From Marinilabiliaceae bacterium UBA5488 (GTDB taxonomy: Bacteria; Bacteroidota; Bacteroidia; Bacteroidales; Marinilabiliaceae), in NCBI GenBank assembly GCA_002427105.1, contig DIPM01000014.1, forward strand, positions 1-22,996: DNA of 22,996 bases, in the 5' to 3' direction. Positions within the stretch are counted from its first letter, which is position 1. Every line of letters starts with the position of its first letter. A program made the position numbers and the translations under genes. Positions 1-8,080 of the stretch are shown one piece after another. The notes under the pieces are model-generated. The model had not been told where the DNA came from. It saw nothing but the letters and a program-made list of their open reading frames with translations, and did no database searches.

Positions 1-450
1 TTAATCGTTTAGGACGCTATTGATAAAAAATGAATTTGATAAAAAATTAATACATTATTAAAATGTTAATTAATGTAAATTAAAGCAAAGAAATAGAAGG
101 CAAAGTGGAAGCTTTTGTAGAATAAGGGGAAACAATTGGTCTTTTGAGCATAAACATGTTAATTCAGGCTAAAATTTTTGCCTGAAATTAGAAACCCAAT
201 AAAACTTGGATTATATTGCATAAAACTGCCTCAGTTGAATAAAATCAGGTAAATATCAACAAAAAGAGGAAGCCGCTGACATACAGCTACTTCCTCTATA
301 ATTCTTCTATTATCAGGGAGTGTATTTTTATCGCGGATTAATAATGATCTTCTCCGCCAAAATATTCATCTACATCTCGTCCTGCCAGGCCATCGGAAGA
401 GTAATTTTTTGCCAGGTTGCTTTAAACATTATTTTACTCTTTTCATCTCC
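1..450. other. AT-rich non-coding stretch downstream of the HTCS gene
   Basis: No convincing gene is seen here. The first 250 bases are very AT-rich. They hold a 7-bp inverted repeat TTCAGGC / GCCTGAA (163-169 and 180-186, 10-nt spacer), too weak alone to name an operator. A terminator-like hairpin serving the minus strand lies at 258-297. Between it and the HTCS stop codon there is a short minus-strand peptide-like reading frame, listed separately. Whatever gene lies to the left is outside the window. Confidence 0.6.
258..297 (-). terminator. Intrinsic terminator of the minus-strand HTCS unit
   Basis: On the minus strand, AGAGGAAG (297-290) pairs perfectly with CTTCCTCT (272-265). A second inner 4-bp stem (284-287 with 275-278, loop of 5) sits inside. 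The hairpin is followed by TTTTGTTGA. The shape and the following T run fit a rho-independent terminator about 155 bases after the HTCS stop codon. Confidence 0.7.
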
Positions 451-459
451 TTAACCATG
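338..459 (-). other. Possible small-ORF remnant after the HTCS gene
   Basis: On the minus strand an ATG at 459-457 overlaps the HTCS stop region and opens a nine-codon frame (MVKEMKRVK). In another frame, codons from 421 to a TAA at 340-338 read as a peptide-like, acidic and glycine-rich tail (ending GGEDHY). The two pieces are not in one frame and the second has no ATG. It may be a decayed small gene, a frameshift, or chance. It lies between the HTCS stop and the terminator, so it would be on the same transcript. Confidence 0.2.
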
Positions 460-3400
460 TTGCTCCTTGATATACTCAGTTGGCTTTACCCCCATCTCTT
501 TAGTAAAGCATTTGCTAAAGTATTTTGGATCTGAAAAACCGACCATAAAACCGACCTCAGAAACAGACAACTTGTCTTGCTTGAAAATCTGTACTGCTTT
601 TTTTATTCTCATAGAACGGATAAACTCAACCAGGGACAAGCCTGTTAATGCCTTTACCTTCTTGAGTATAATAGAGTGGCTCATGTGCATCTCTTCCACA
701 AGGTAGGACACGTCAAACGCCGGATCTGAGAGTTTTCTGTCAGTTATCTCAATTAATTTAGTGAGAAACTTCTCGTCCATTGGAGTAATTGCCTCTTCTG
801 TAGGCTCCAGAACCATTTGTTTGCTAAACCGTGCCCTGAATGCTTCCCGCGACTTCATAAGCGAGCCTACCTGTGCTTCCAAAATATTAATACTGAAAGG
901 TTTTGTGATATAACTGTCTGCTCCCACGTTGAGGCCTTCCACCATATTATCTTCTCCGCTACGGGCCGTAAGCAAGACAACAGGGATGTGCGAGGTCTCT
1001 TTTCGGAATTTCATACTTTTGGTAAACTCAATTCCATTCATCCCCGGAAGCATAATATCGCATATTATCAGGTCAGGCATAATGCTTTGCACTTCTTCAA
1101 AAGCCTTGCGCCCGTTATTAAAAACAAAGGTCTTAAATCTTTTCTCGAAAACCGACTTAAGGTAGGATGCAAGGTCAGCGTCATCCTCTATAATCATCAA
1201 GATGCGCGCATTAATATTTTTATCTGCTTCGACCTCATCGCTTGTCAACTCAACAAACAAATCATCATCGGCAGTCTCTGCTTCATTAGGAAGCACGGCG
1301 CTTGCCTCCTCCCCAATGGGCAAACTAATTTTAAAGCAACATCCGCCTCCATCAAGATTAGCCACTTCTATGCTACCCCCAAGCCGCTCCACAAACTCCT
1401 TCACGATTGACAAGCCTATCCCCGACCCTCCGGTATGCTCAAAGCCCTCTTTATTAATCTGATAAAACCTATTAAATACGTTTTTAATCTCATCTTCAGG
1501 AATTCCGGGTCCTTCATCGCAAATTTTCACAAGGATAAAAGGTGTCTGACTTTTATCTTCAACACGACTTATAGCTATACTGATTGAGCTGCCCGGCGGC
1601 GAGTATTTCACAGAGTTGGATATAAGATTATGAAAGACGGTATCTATCATTCTTCTGTCGGAATGTATAATAGTATTCTCATCAGAATTAAAAACCACTT
1701 CGATCTTTTCCTGTCTTAAAGCAGGCTCAAAGTCGAGTAGGGTATCCTGTAACATACTCTCAAGCGAAAAATTGGAAACATGTACAGAAAACTGTCCCTT
1801 ATCCATCTTTCTCAGCTCAAGAAGCTGATTAACCTGATTAAGAAGACGTTTAACATTCCGGAATACCATTACCAGTACATTATGGGTATTTTCATCCAGT
1901 TCTCCTTTTTCAATAAGCTGTTGTATAGGAGCATGAATCAGGGTGAGAGGCGTCCTGATTTCATGAGAAACGTTAGTAAAAAACCGCATTTTAGCTTCTG
2001 CAATCTCAGTTTCCTTCTTATGTTCCATACTCTCGATAATCAGCTGGTTCTTTTCTTTAACAGCGATCAATGAGTACTTCCTAAAAACAATCAAGAGAAA
2101 CAGGAATACAGCCGCGTAGAAAATATAAGCCCAAACACTTAACCAAATCGGAGGCGAGATGGTAATCTGAAGTTCCGAGACCCCGGGCGCCCAAAGCCCG
2201 TCATTATTGGTAGCTATAATCTGAAGACAGTAATCGCCGGAGCGTAAATTCGTATATGTAATCCTCCTGTTCTGACTGCCCGTTTCTTGCCATTCATCAT
2301 TAAAACCCAACAAGCGATAGGAATACCTGATTTTGTCAGGACTTGAAAAATGGAGAGCAGAAAATTCAAAGGACACTTCATTATCAGCATAAGCAAGTTG
2401 CAACTTGTCAGTATGATATATATGTCTATCCAAAATCTGACGTCCGTTAACTTTCCGGAAAGGAAGAACAGAACGGTTGTGCAAACGCAAATCGGTTATT
2501 GTAACAGAAGCTTGAAAAGGATTACTAACTATACTGTCGGGATGAAAAAATGTAACTCCATTAACTCCTCCAAAATACATGTCGCCCGTAGAGGGGACTT
2601 CAAATACGCTATTAACGGTAAAACTAGGGCTGGCTAAACCATCGTTAACCCCATAGCTAACAAGCATAGCCTGCTCAGGAACATAACGACATAAACCTTT
2701 ATTAGTACCGAGCCACAAGTGATTGTTCGTGTCTTCCCGGATGGAATAAACCAATCCCCCGGGCAATCCATCTTCCTCTCCGATATGTGTAAACTTTACT
2801 TCGCCTGCCATTATCTGCTTAACGGATAACTCGCCGGCATTTAACATGTTAAGCCCTACGCCTGTAGCAAGCCAAATATTTCCCTTATGGTCTTCTTCAA
2901 TAGCAAACACATCATTATAGGCCAGCGAGTTGTCCACATCTTTGTTGTGACGGAACACCTTAAAATTACCTCTTCTGCTAATCACTTCTTCGATGGGAGC
3001 AACACTTAATCCTCCACCTTTGGTCCCGACCCAGAGCAGATCTCGCGAATCCCTGAAAAGGGTAAGCACCTTATCGCTACCCAGGCCAAGCATATGTGAA
3101 GGAGTCTCATTGTATTGTTCAACTACCCGCGTGTATTTATTGATATATCCTATACCTTGCCCCCAGGTTCCAAACCATATATTATCTCTGTTATCCTCCA
3201 AAAGCGTAAAGACAAAACCGTTGACAACATAACTATCAAAACTGCCTCCTCCCTTATGAACAGCCAGACTGTTGGTTGCTGAGCCCACCCACAGCATGCT
3301 GTCACTATCGAGCAAGAGGGCTGAAATTTCACTTTTCCACTGCCCCGAGGCCAAAACAACGCGGGGGATATTAGCTATTTTTCCTACACTTTTGTCAGAT

Positions 3401-4617
3401 ATATCAAAGACATCAATACCCGAGGTTGAGGTTCCTGCAAACAAAACATTATTGTTGCCAGTAATTGCAGTAACAAGATTATCACTTACTCCATTATGCT
3501 TTTCTGACAATATCGTCCTGAATTTCTTAGCATATAAATCGAGAAAAACCAATTCTTTGCTTTCTGTCCCTATCCACAACACTCCGGTACGGTCAATATA
3601 TAGCGAGTTAATAATATTATCAGGAATACCGGAATTCTCCATGTTGGAAAAACTATATACCTCTTCTATTTTATTATTCACCATAAGAGCCAAACCTCCG
3701 CCGCGAGTAGCCAACCACAAATTGCCCTTTCTATCTTCTACAAAATCCTCTACCCAATCAACCGGCAATTTGTAAGGATGTGGCGAGGCATCGTTATATA
3801 ATTCAACATCATATCCTTTATCATTAAATCTCTTTTTTATATAGTTTAAGCCGTCATAAGAAGATGCCCACAACTGACCTCTTTTATCGCGCAGAATCTT
3901 CGTGAAAACTGTTTGTTCCTCAGTTATGGAAGAAATAGATCTAAAATCATCACCATCTTTCACTTCAAATTCAAAAAGACCTTGTTCAGCACCTAGAAGA
4001 AGCTTGCCCGGTTCGTGCTGAAATATTGAGACGATAGAGAGATTTTTTCTGATAGGGTTAAAAGGCTCATTGTTTTCCCTTCTGTAAATCATACTGCGCG
4101 ACACGTTCTCAAAGCGATCTTTTTCAACAGAAAACCTGAATAGTCCCTCGGAGGTGCCTGCCCAGAGCTCACCCTCTGAGTCAATATAAAGATCTCTGAT
4201 CAAATCATCGTAGGTAAGCATATTAAACCTGCTTATCCTTCCCGTTGTCAGATCCAAACGATTAATGCCTCCGCTTCGCGTCCCTATCCATAGCAGACTG
4301 TCTGACTGCAGAGCAAGGCAGCTAATCTCATTATTTGACAGGGTGTTGGGATCATCACTGTCATATTTGTAGGTAACAAATTCATAGCCATCAAACCTGT
4401 TAAGACCATCTTTTGTACCTATCCATAAAAAGCCGGTGCTATCCTGAACCATGCAAAGCACTGATGATTGCGATAATGAGTTAATGGCTTCCACCGACCT
4501 GAAATTCAGGTCGGCCGAGAGTGGAAAACTAACCGAAATCAATAGAAAGCACAGCAGGAAAATAAATCTTGCTCTAAACAAATGCCTTCCTCTGATTATT
4601 TTCATATCGCTAATCAT
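451..4617 (-). CDS. Hybrid two-component system sensor/response regulator (HTCS), AraC type
   Basis: A one-protein signalling system of the Bacteroidota type: it senses a ligand in the periplasm, phosphorylates itself and controls transcription. Residues 1-35 form a signal peptide or membrane anchor. About 40-740 is a two-component-regulator beta-propeller with many W-I-G-T-x-x-G-L repeats, and about 760-822 is a Y_Y_Y domain. One transmembrane helix lies near 826-848. The HisKA box FTNVSHEIRTPLTL places the phospho-His at H885. The HATPase domain has N-box LISNSVKYS and G-boxes DEGPGIP and GGSGIGLS. The receiver domain has phospho-Asp D1187 (ICDIMLPG) and TK near its end. The C-terminal AraC HTH covers about 1280-1385. 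All catalytic motifs look intact. The start is supported by AAGGAG 10 bases upstream, lying inside the last codons of the preceding nuclease gene, which suggests translational coupling. Such regulators usually control glycan-use loci, but none is in view, so the ligand is unknown. Confidence 0.93.
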   Translation of the reverse strand: MISDMKIIRGRHLFRARFIFLLCFLLISVSFPLSADLNFRSVEAINSLSQSSVLCMVQDSTGFLWIGTKDGLNRFDGYEFVTYKYDSDDPNTLSNNEISCLALQSDSLLWIGTRSGGINRLDLTTGRISRFNMLTYDDLIRDLYIDSEGELWAGTSEGLFRFSVEKDRFENVSRSMIYRRENNEPFNPIRKNLSIVSIFQHEPGKLLLGAEQGLFEFEVKDGDDFRSISSITEEQTVFTKILRDKRGQLWASSYDGLNYIKKRFNDKGYDVELYNDASPHPYKLPVDWVEDFVEDRKGNLWLATRGGGLALMVNNKIEEVYSFSNMENSGIPDNIINSLYIDRTGVLWIGTESKELVFLDLYAKKFRTILSEKHNGVSDNLVTAITGNNNVLFAGTSTSGIDVFDISDKSVGKIANIPRVVLASGQWKSEISALLLDSDSMLWVGSATNSLAVHKGGGSFDSYVVNGFVFTLLEDNRDNIWFGTWGQGIGYINKYTRVVEQYNETPSHMLGLGSDKVLTLFRDSRDLLWVGTKGGGLSVAPIEEVISRRGNFKVFRHNKDVDNSLAYNDVFAIEEDHKGNIWLATGVGLNMLNAGELSVKQIMAGEVKFTHIGEEDGLPGGLVYSIREDTNNHLWLGTNKGLCRYVPEQAMLVSYGVNDGLASPSFTVNSVFEVPSTGDMYFGGVNGVTFFHPDSIVSNPFQASVTITDLRLHNRSVLPFRKVNGRQILDRHIYHTDKLQLAYADNEVSFEFSALHFSSPDKIRYSYRLLGFNDEWQETGSQNRRITYTNLRSGDYCLQIIATNNDGLWAPGVSELQITISPPIWLSVWAYIFYAAVFLFLLIVFRKYSLIAVKEKNQLIIESMEHKKETEIAEAKMRFFTNVSHEIRTPLTLIHAPIQQLIEKGELDENTHNVLVMVFRNVKRLLNQVNQLLELRKMDKGQFSVHVSNFSLESMLQDTLLDFEPALRQEKIEVVFNSDENTIIHSDRRMIDTVFHNLISNSVKYSPPGSSISIAISRVEDKSQTPFILVKICDEGPGIPEDEIKNVFNRFYQINKEGFEHTGGSGIGLSIVKEFVERLGGSIEVANLDGGGCCFKISLPIGEEASAVLPNEAETADDDLFVELTSDEVEADKNINARILMIIEDDADLASYLKSVFEKRFKTFVFNNGRKAFEEVQSIMPDLIICDIMLPGMNGIEFTKSMKFRKETSHIPVVLLTARSGEDNMVEGLNVGADSYITKPFSINILEAQVGSLMKSREAFRARFSKQMVLEPTEEAITPMDEKFLTKLIEITDRKLSDPAFDVSYLVEEMHMSHSIILKKVKALTGLSLVEFIRSMRIKKAVQIFKQDKLSVSEVGFMVGFSDPKYFSKCFTKEMGVKPTEYIKEQHG

Positions 4618-4624
4618 TCGCCAA

Positions 4625-5467
4625 TCACTCCTTATAACTTAAATCTTTTGCCTCCTGAATAATACGTTTTTGTTTTGTACTATTAACACCAAGACCTTTT
4701 AACAACCCGGGTTGCTCTGCTATCTGCCTGCAAATCACAGTACCTTGCGAAAGAAGCAGCTTCTTGTCAGCTTTAGTGAGTGAAGTCAAAACCGTGACAG
4801 GGAATAGATGCTTATCTTCCACGAGCTTTTTAAGACTTCTCTCTTCAGGGTAATCCCAGCTTAAAAGATTCAGGCCGCTGCACTCACCAAAGGATTGTGC
4901 GTCAGAAGTAAAGCGGGTATTAGTTGCTACCCAGCCATGGAATTTAAAATCCTTATACTCTGGGATAGTCTTTCGTTTATCAATGATATCATTGACACGT
5001 GAACGGATATACAAGGGCACCTGAACGCTTGCACGCTTTCCCTGACTATTGTAAAATTTACACTCTACAAAATGCTGATTCTCGTGATTGGTAGCAATAA
5101 CGTCAACTTCGTGGCTAACGCACTTACCCTCTATCTCTTGTGCAACTATAACATTAAAACCCATTGATTCAAACACATAGCCCACGAACTTCTCAAATGC
5201 GTAGCCCTCAGGTCCAAGCTCCATAACAGCATTTTTGAGACTATAGCGAGCTGCCGAGCTGCGCTGATATTTACGAAGTAGAGAAAAAGCTCTGCCGTAA
5301 AGTTTTTTGGTAGATATTTCATCAGTAATCCACGAACTGATATCATCAATAACAAGTTTTATCGTCTCCTCACTTGCTTTTGAGCGCTGCAAGGATAGCG
5401 CCAGTTTCTCTTCAGAAAACGGAACCAATTCACCTGAGGCCTTTTTTATTAGTATCTTCTTACTCAT
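4625..5467 (-). CDS. ATP-cone domain fused to Mrr-like PD-(D/E)XK nuclease
   Basis: A 280-residue protein. Residues 1-85 resemble an ATP-cone, the nucleotide-binding regulatory domain known from ribonucleotide reductases and NrdR (ILIKKASGELVPFSEEKL start). Residues 88-210 resemble the Mrr/RecB-like restriction endonuclease fold, with E120-V-D122 and E135-C-K137 as the likely metal-binding and catalytic D-ExK set, followed by a conserved ATNTRFTSDA strand. The C-terminal part (228-276) is helical with LLKGLGV and looks hairpin-helix-like, possibly DNA-binding. It is a cytoplasmic protein with no signal peptide. The inferred role is nucleotide-gated DNA cleavage or repair, but the substrate is unknown. 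Its last codons AAG GAG TGA supply the ribosome site of the HTCS gene 7 bases downstream. The upstream DUF1460 gene is 63 bases away on the same strand. Confidence 0.8.
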   Translation of the reverse strand: MSKKILIKKASGELVPFSEEKLALSLQRSKASEETIKLVIDDISSWITDEISTKKLYGRAFSLLRKYQRSSAARYSLKNAVMELGPEGYAFEKFVGYVFESMGFNVIVAQEIEGKCVSHEVDVIATNHENQHFVECKFYNSQGKRASVQVPLYIRSRVNDIIDKRKTIPEYKDFKFHGWVATNTRFTSDAQSFGECSGLNLLSWDYPEERSLKKLVEDKHLFPVTVLTSLTKADKKLLLSQGTVICRQIAEQPGLLKGLGVNSTKQKRIIQEAKDLSYKE

Positions 5468-5530
5468 AAAATTTAATATTCTTAGTTCTATGTTTGGAAC
5501 TTCAACGCAAAATCCTGAAAATTTTATTTT

Positions 5531-6382
5531 TCACCTTTCCTTAATTCTCCCCACCATAATCCCCGAAACACTTTTAAGTCCTTTGATATACTCACTAAGT
5601 GGAAGGGGCGTATATTCAACCCTATTGCTTCGGGTTGATGCATGCAACAGACACAGTCTTCCCTCGCGAAAAGCAGCAAATCCACAGTGCGAAATATCCA
5701 GTCCCTTAATATCTGAAACAAAAGCAATCAGATCACCATCCTTTATCATATCGCCCTTTGAATCAATACTATCGCCCGAAATGTATCGCATATTATAGTC
5801 TGCTATCTCTTTCTCAAGCTTAGCAAACTTACTAATTAAGGCGGGATTTTCCCTTAATCGGGGATAGAGATTTGGATGAGAGGAAATAAAATAAACAGCA
5901 GGATCCATAGGCGCATCACCTATTGAATCGCTGATAAGAGTAATAAATCCCATCCGCTCCTTGTCCTTCATCCAATCGCTAAAATAATGCAGACGTGATG
6001 AGTAATCATTCAAAACGCCGCCTCTGTAGCGAAGTCGCATAAGATGAGCTGCCATGGTTTCAAAATCCGCGCTATCTTCTTCTCCTGCTAATACACAAGC
6101 CGTAACATACTCCACATAAGTTACACAGTCCACCTCCCGGAGATTAACAATCAATTTTTCCTCTCCTTCTTTCTCTAAAGTATGGGAGACATAGGGCCTA
6201 TCCATAAAAGCCTCCCCAATCGCCAACACCTTCATATTCAAAGGCAAAGCCTTGTATTCAGGATCATCAAAAATAACTTTAAGCTCATCAAAAATCAGGC
6301 GGTCTGAATCGGTACTAACAATATTAGAATCACCGCATGCAAGAAAAGAAGTCATAATCAGTATCGATAAGAAGCTTGCCAT
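5531..6382 (-). CDS. DUF1460 N-acetylmuramoyl-L-alanine amidase-like lipoprotein
   Basis: A 283-residue protein that begins with a short hydrophobic segment ending in a lipobox (F13-L-A-C16), so it is probably a lipid-anchored envelope protein. The rest matches the DUF1460 family of NlpC/P60-like cysteine amidases thought to cut peptidoglycan stem peptides or muropeptides. The probable nucleophile is C86 in REVDCVTYVE, with H232 (DISHCGF) and H247 (LLHAST) as candidate partners. The start chosen is the upstream ATG; an internal ATG at residue 10 would leave too little signal sequence. No clear Shine-Dalgarno is seen. It is the first gene of the minus-strand unit and is divergent from the carboxylase cluster. 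Substrate and true amidase activity are inferred from the family only. Confidence 0.8.
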   Translation of the reverse strand: MASFLSILIMTSFLACGDSNIVSTDSDRLIFDELKVIFDDPEYKALPLNMKVLAIGEAFMDRPYVSHTLEKEGEEKLIVNLREVDCVTYVEYVTACVLAGEEDSADFETMAAHLMRLRYRGGVLNDYSSRLHYFSDWMKDKERMGFITLISDSIGDAPMDPAVYFISSHPNLYPRLRENPALISKFAKLEKEIADYNMRYISGDSIDSKGDMIKDGDLIAFVSDIKGLDISHCGFAAFREGRLCLLHASTRSNRVEYTPLPLSEYIKGLKSVSGIMVGRIKER

Positions 6383-6405
6383 AGTAATAATAAGAGATAT
6401 ACCCT

Positions 6406-6430
6406 AAACCTTTCCATTTATGGAAGGTTT
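6406..6430. promoter_or_regulatory. Imperfect palindrome in the divergent promoter region
   Basis: In the 76-base gap between the divergent DUF1460 and carboxylase genes, AAACCTTTCCAT faces ATGGAAGGTTT across two bases. This gives 11 paired positions with a single bulged T. The position between two start codons fits an operator for one or both units. It could also act as an RNA hairpin. No clear TAnnTTTG promoter element is seen nearby; TAACTTTA at 6448-6455 is one base off but very close to the start codon. Confidence 0.45.
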
Positions 6431-6458
6431 AAATATAGGAAAAGATTAACTTTATACA

Positions 6459-8063
6459 ATGCCAGAAACAAAAGACAATAATATTACTGACAGTCGGCTC
6501 GAAGCAAGGAAAAGCAGAAATAAACAGCTGGCTAACGAATTGCTGGAAAGCTTGAGAAAAGTATGCTTAGGTGGCCCAAAAAAAATGCGCGACAAGCACA
6601 CATCAAGGGCTAAACTAATGGTGCGCGATCGGATTAACTTACTGATTGACCATCATACACCCTTTTTAGAACTCTCGTCCTTAGCTGCAAACGGACAATA
6701 TAAGGATGTGTTTCCTTCGGCAGGAATAGTAACCGGTATCGGATTAATACATGGCCGTGAGCTTATGATAGTGGCCAATGACGCCACAGTTAAAGGAGGC
6801 ACTTATATCCACGAAACCATAAAGAAGCATCTCAGGGCGCAAGAAGTAGCTGAACAAAACAACTTGCCCTGTGTGTATATGGTTGATTCGGGAGGCATTT
6901 TTTTGCCCGAACAAGCCTCTGTATTTCCCGACAAGGACGACTTTGGCCGAATTTTCTATAACCAGGCGCGTATGTCGGCAGCCGGAATCCCCCAGATATC
7001 CATTGTAATGGGCTCATGTACTGCCGGTGGGGCCTATATTCCTGCCATGAGTGATGAGACTATTATAGTTAGGAATCAGGGAACTATATTCCTGGCAGGG
7101 CCGCCACTGGTAAAAGCCGCCACCGGAGAAGAAGTCAGCGCCGAGGAGCTGGGAGGTGCCGAAGTACACACTCATATTTCCGGCGTAGCCGACCATTTGG
7201 CAGAAGATGATGCCGACGCCATCCGAATATGCCGGCGTATCTTTGAGAACTTACCACGACGCCCGAAGCAGGAGTTAAGCAGGGTAGAAACAAGGCCGGC
7301 TTTCGGCTCCGAAGAAGAGCTCTATGGGCTGATTCCCACTGCCGGTGAGGCCTGGCCGGATGTACGGGAAATAATAGTAAGGATTTTTGATGGAGGAAAA
7401 TTTCAGGAGTTCAAAGCAAACTATGGAAGCACTTTAGTCTGCGGCTTTACGCGTCTCCTGGGCTACCAGGTGGGTATTTTGGCCAACAATGGCATCCTCT
7501 TCAGCGAATCGGCTCTTAAAGGCACTCACTTTATAGAGTTGTGCAACAGTCGCAGAATCCCTATGATATTTCTTCAAAACATAACAGGTTTTATGGTCGG
7601 AAAAGAATACGAGCATAAAGGAATTGCCAAAGACGGGGCAAAAATGGTTCATGCTCTGGCCAATTCAAGTGTGCCATTTTTCACGGTAATAATTGGCGGC
7701 TCCTATGGGGCAGGCAATTACGCTATGGGAGGCAGAGCCTACAATCCGCGCTTCCTTTTTATGTGGCCCAATGCCCGCATTTCTGTTATGGGAGCACGTC
7801 AGGCAGCACAAGTGTTAAAGACACTAAAGCAAGAGCAGGCAGAAGCTTCCAACAAAGAAATCTCTCATGAAGAACTGGATAAGATAGAAGCATCAATTTT
7901 TCAAAAATATGAAGATGAGGGTTCGCCATGGTACAGCACTTCCAGACTTTGGGATGATGGAGTGATTGACCCTGCTCAAACGCGTACGGTTCTGGCAATG
8001 GCTTTAGAGAGTTCTCTAAACAGACCTTTTGAGGAGACTAAGTACGGTATTTTCAGAATGTAA
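6459..8063 (+). CDS. mccB: 3-methylcrotonyl-CoA carboxylase, carboxyltransferase (beta) subunit
   Basis: A 534-residue acyl-CoA carboxylase carboxyltransferase. It moves CO2 from biotin to 3-methylcrotonyl-CoA, giving 3-methylglutaconyl-CoA in leucine breakdown. Two crotonase-like halves are seen (about 30-270 and 290-520). The sequence ANDATVKGGTY, the following KKHLRAQE, the DSGG-I-FLPEQ-VFPD block and MGSCTAGGAYIPAMSDE (about 183-200) are the pattern of methylcrotonyl-CoA carboxylases rather than of propionyl-CoA carboxylase or acetyl-CoA carboxylase AccD. The C-terminal half has GGSYGAGNYAMGGRAYNPR. Context supports this: the biotin subunit and a methylglutaconyl-CoA hydratase follow directly. 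A geranyl-CoA carboxylase role is a possible alternative but less likely from the neighbours. The hydratase gene starts 17 bases after its stop. It is the first gene of the plus-strand cluster. Confidence 0.9.
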   Translation: MPETKDNNITDSRLEARKSRNKQLANELLESLRKVCLGGPKKMRDKHTSRAKLMVRDRINLLIDHHTPFLELSSLAANGQYKDVFPSAGIVTGIGLIHGRELMIVANDATVKGGTYIHETIKKHLRAQEVAEQNNLPCVYMVDSGGIFLPEQASVFPDKDDFGRIFYNQARMSAAGIPQISIVMGSCTAGGAYIPAMSDETIIVRNQGTIFLAGPPLVKAATGEEVSAEELGGAEVHTHISGVADHLAEDDADAIRICRRIFENLPRRPKQELSRVETRPAFGSEEELYGLIPTAGEAWPDVREIIVRIFDGGKFQEFKANYGSTLVCGFTRLLGYQVGILANNGILFSESALKGTHFIELCNSRRIPMIFLQNITGFMVGKEYEHKGIAKDGAKMVHALANSSVPFFTVIIGGSYGAGNYAMGGRAYNPRFLFMWPNARISVMGARQAAQVLKTLKQEQAEASNKEISHEELDKIEASIFQKYEDEGSPWYSTSRLWDDGVIDPAQTRTVLAMALESSLNRPFEETKYGIFRM

Positions 8064-8080
8064 GTCAAAAAATAAACACA

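Noticed and set aside
163..186. TTCAGGC/GCCTGAA inverted repeat as a terminator or operator
   Set aside because: It is short, has no T run after it, and lies with no gene start nearby in the window.
817..1410. A 197-codon open frame on the plus strand inside the HTCS gene
   Set aside because: It lies antisense to the well-matched kinase/receiver region and has no recognisable protein character.
3272..3775. A 167-codon plus-strand frame inside the HTCS propeller region
   Set aside because: It is the opposite strand of a repeat-rich domain with clear W-I-G-T motifs; a shadow.
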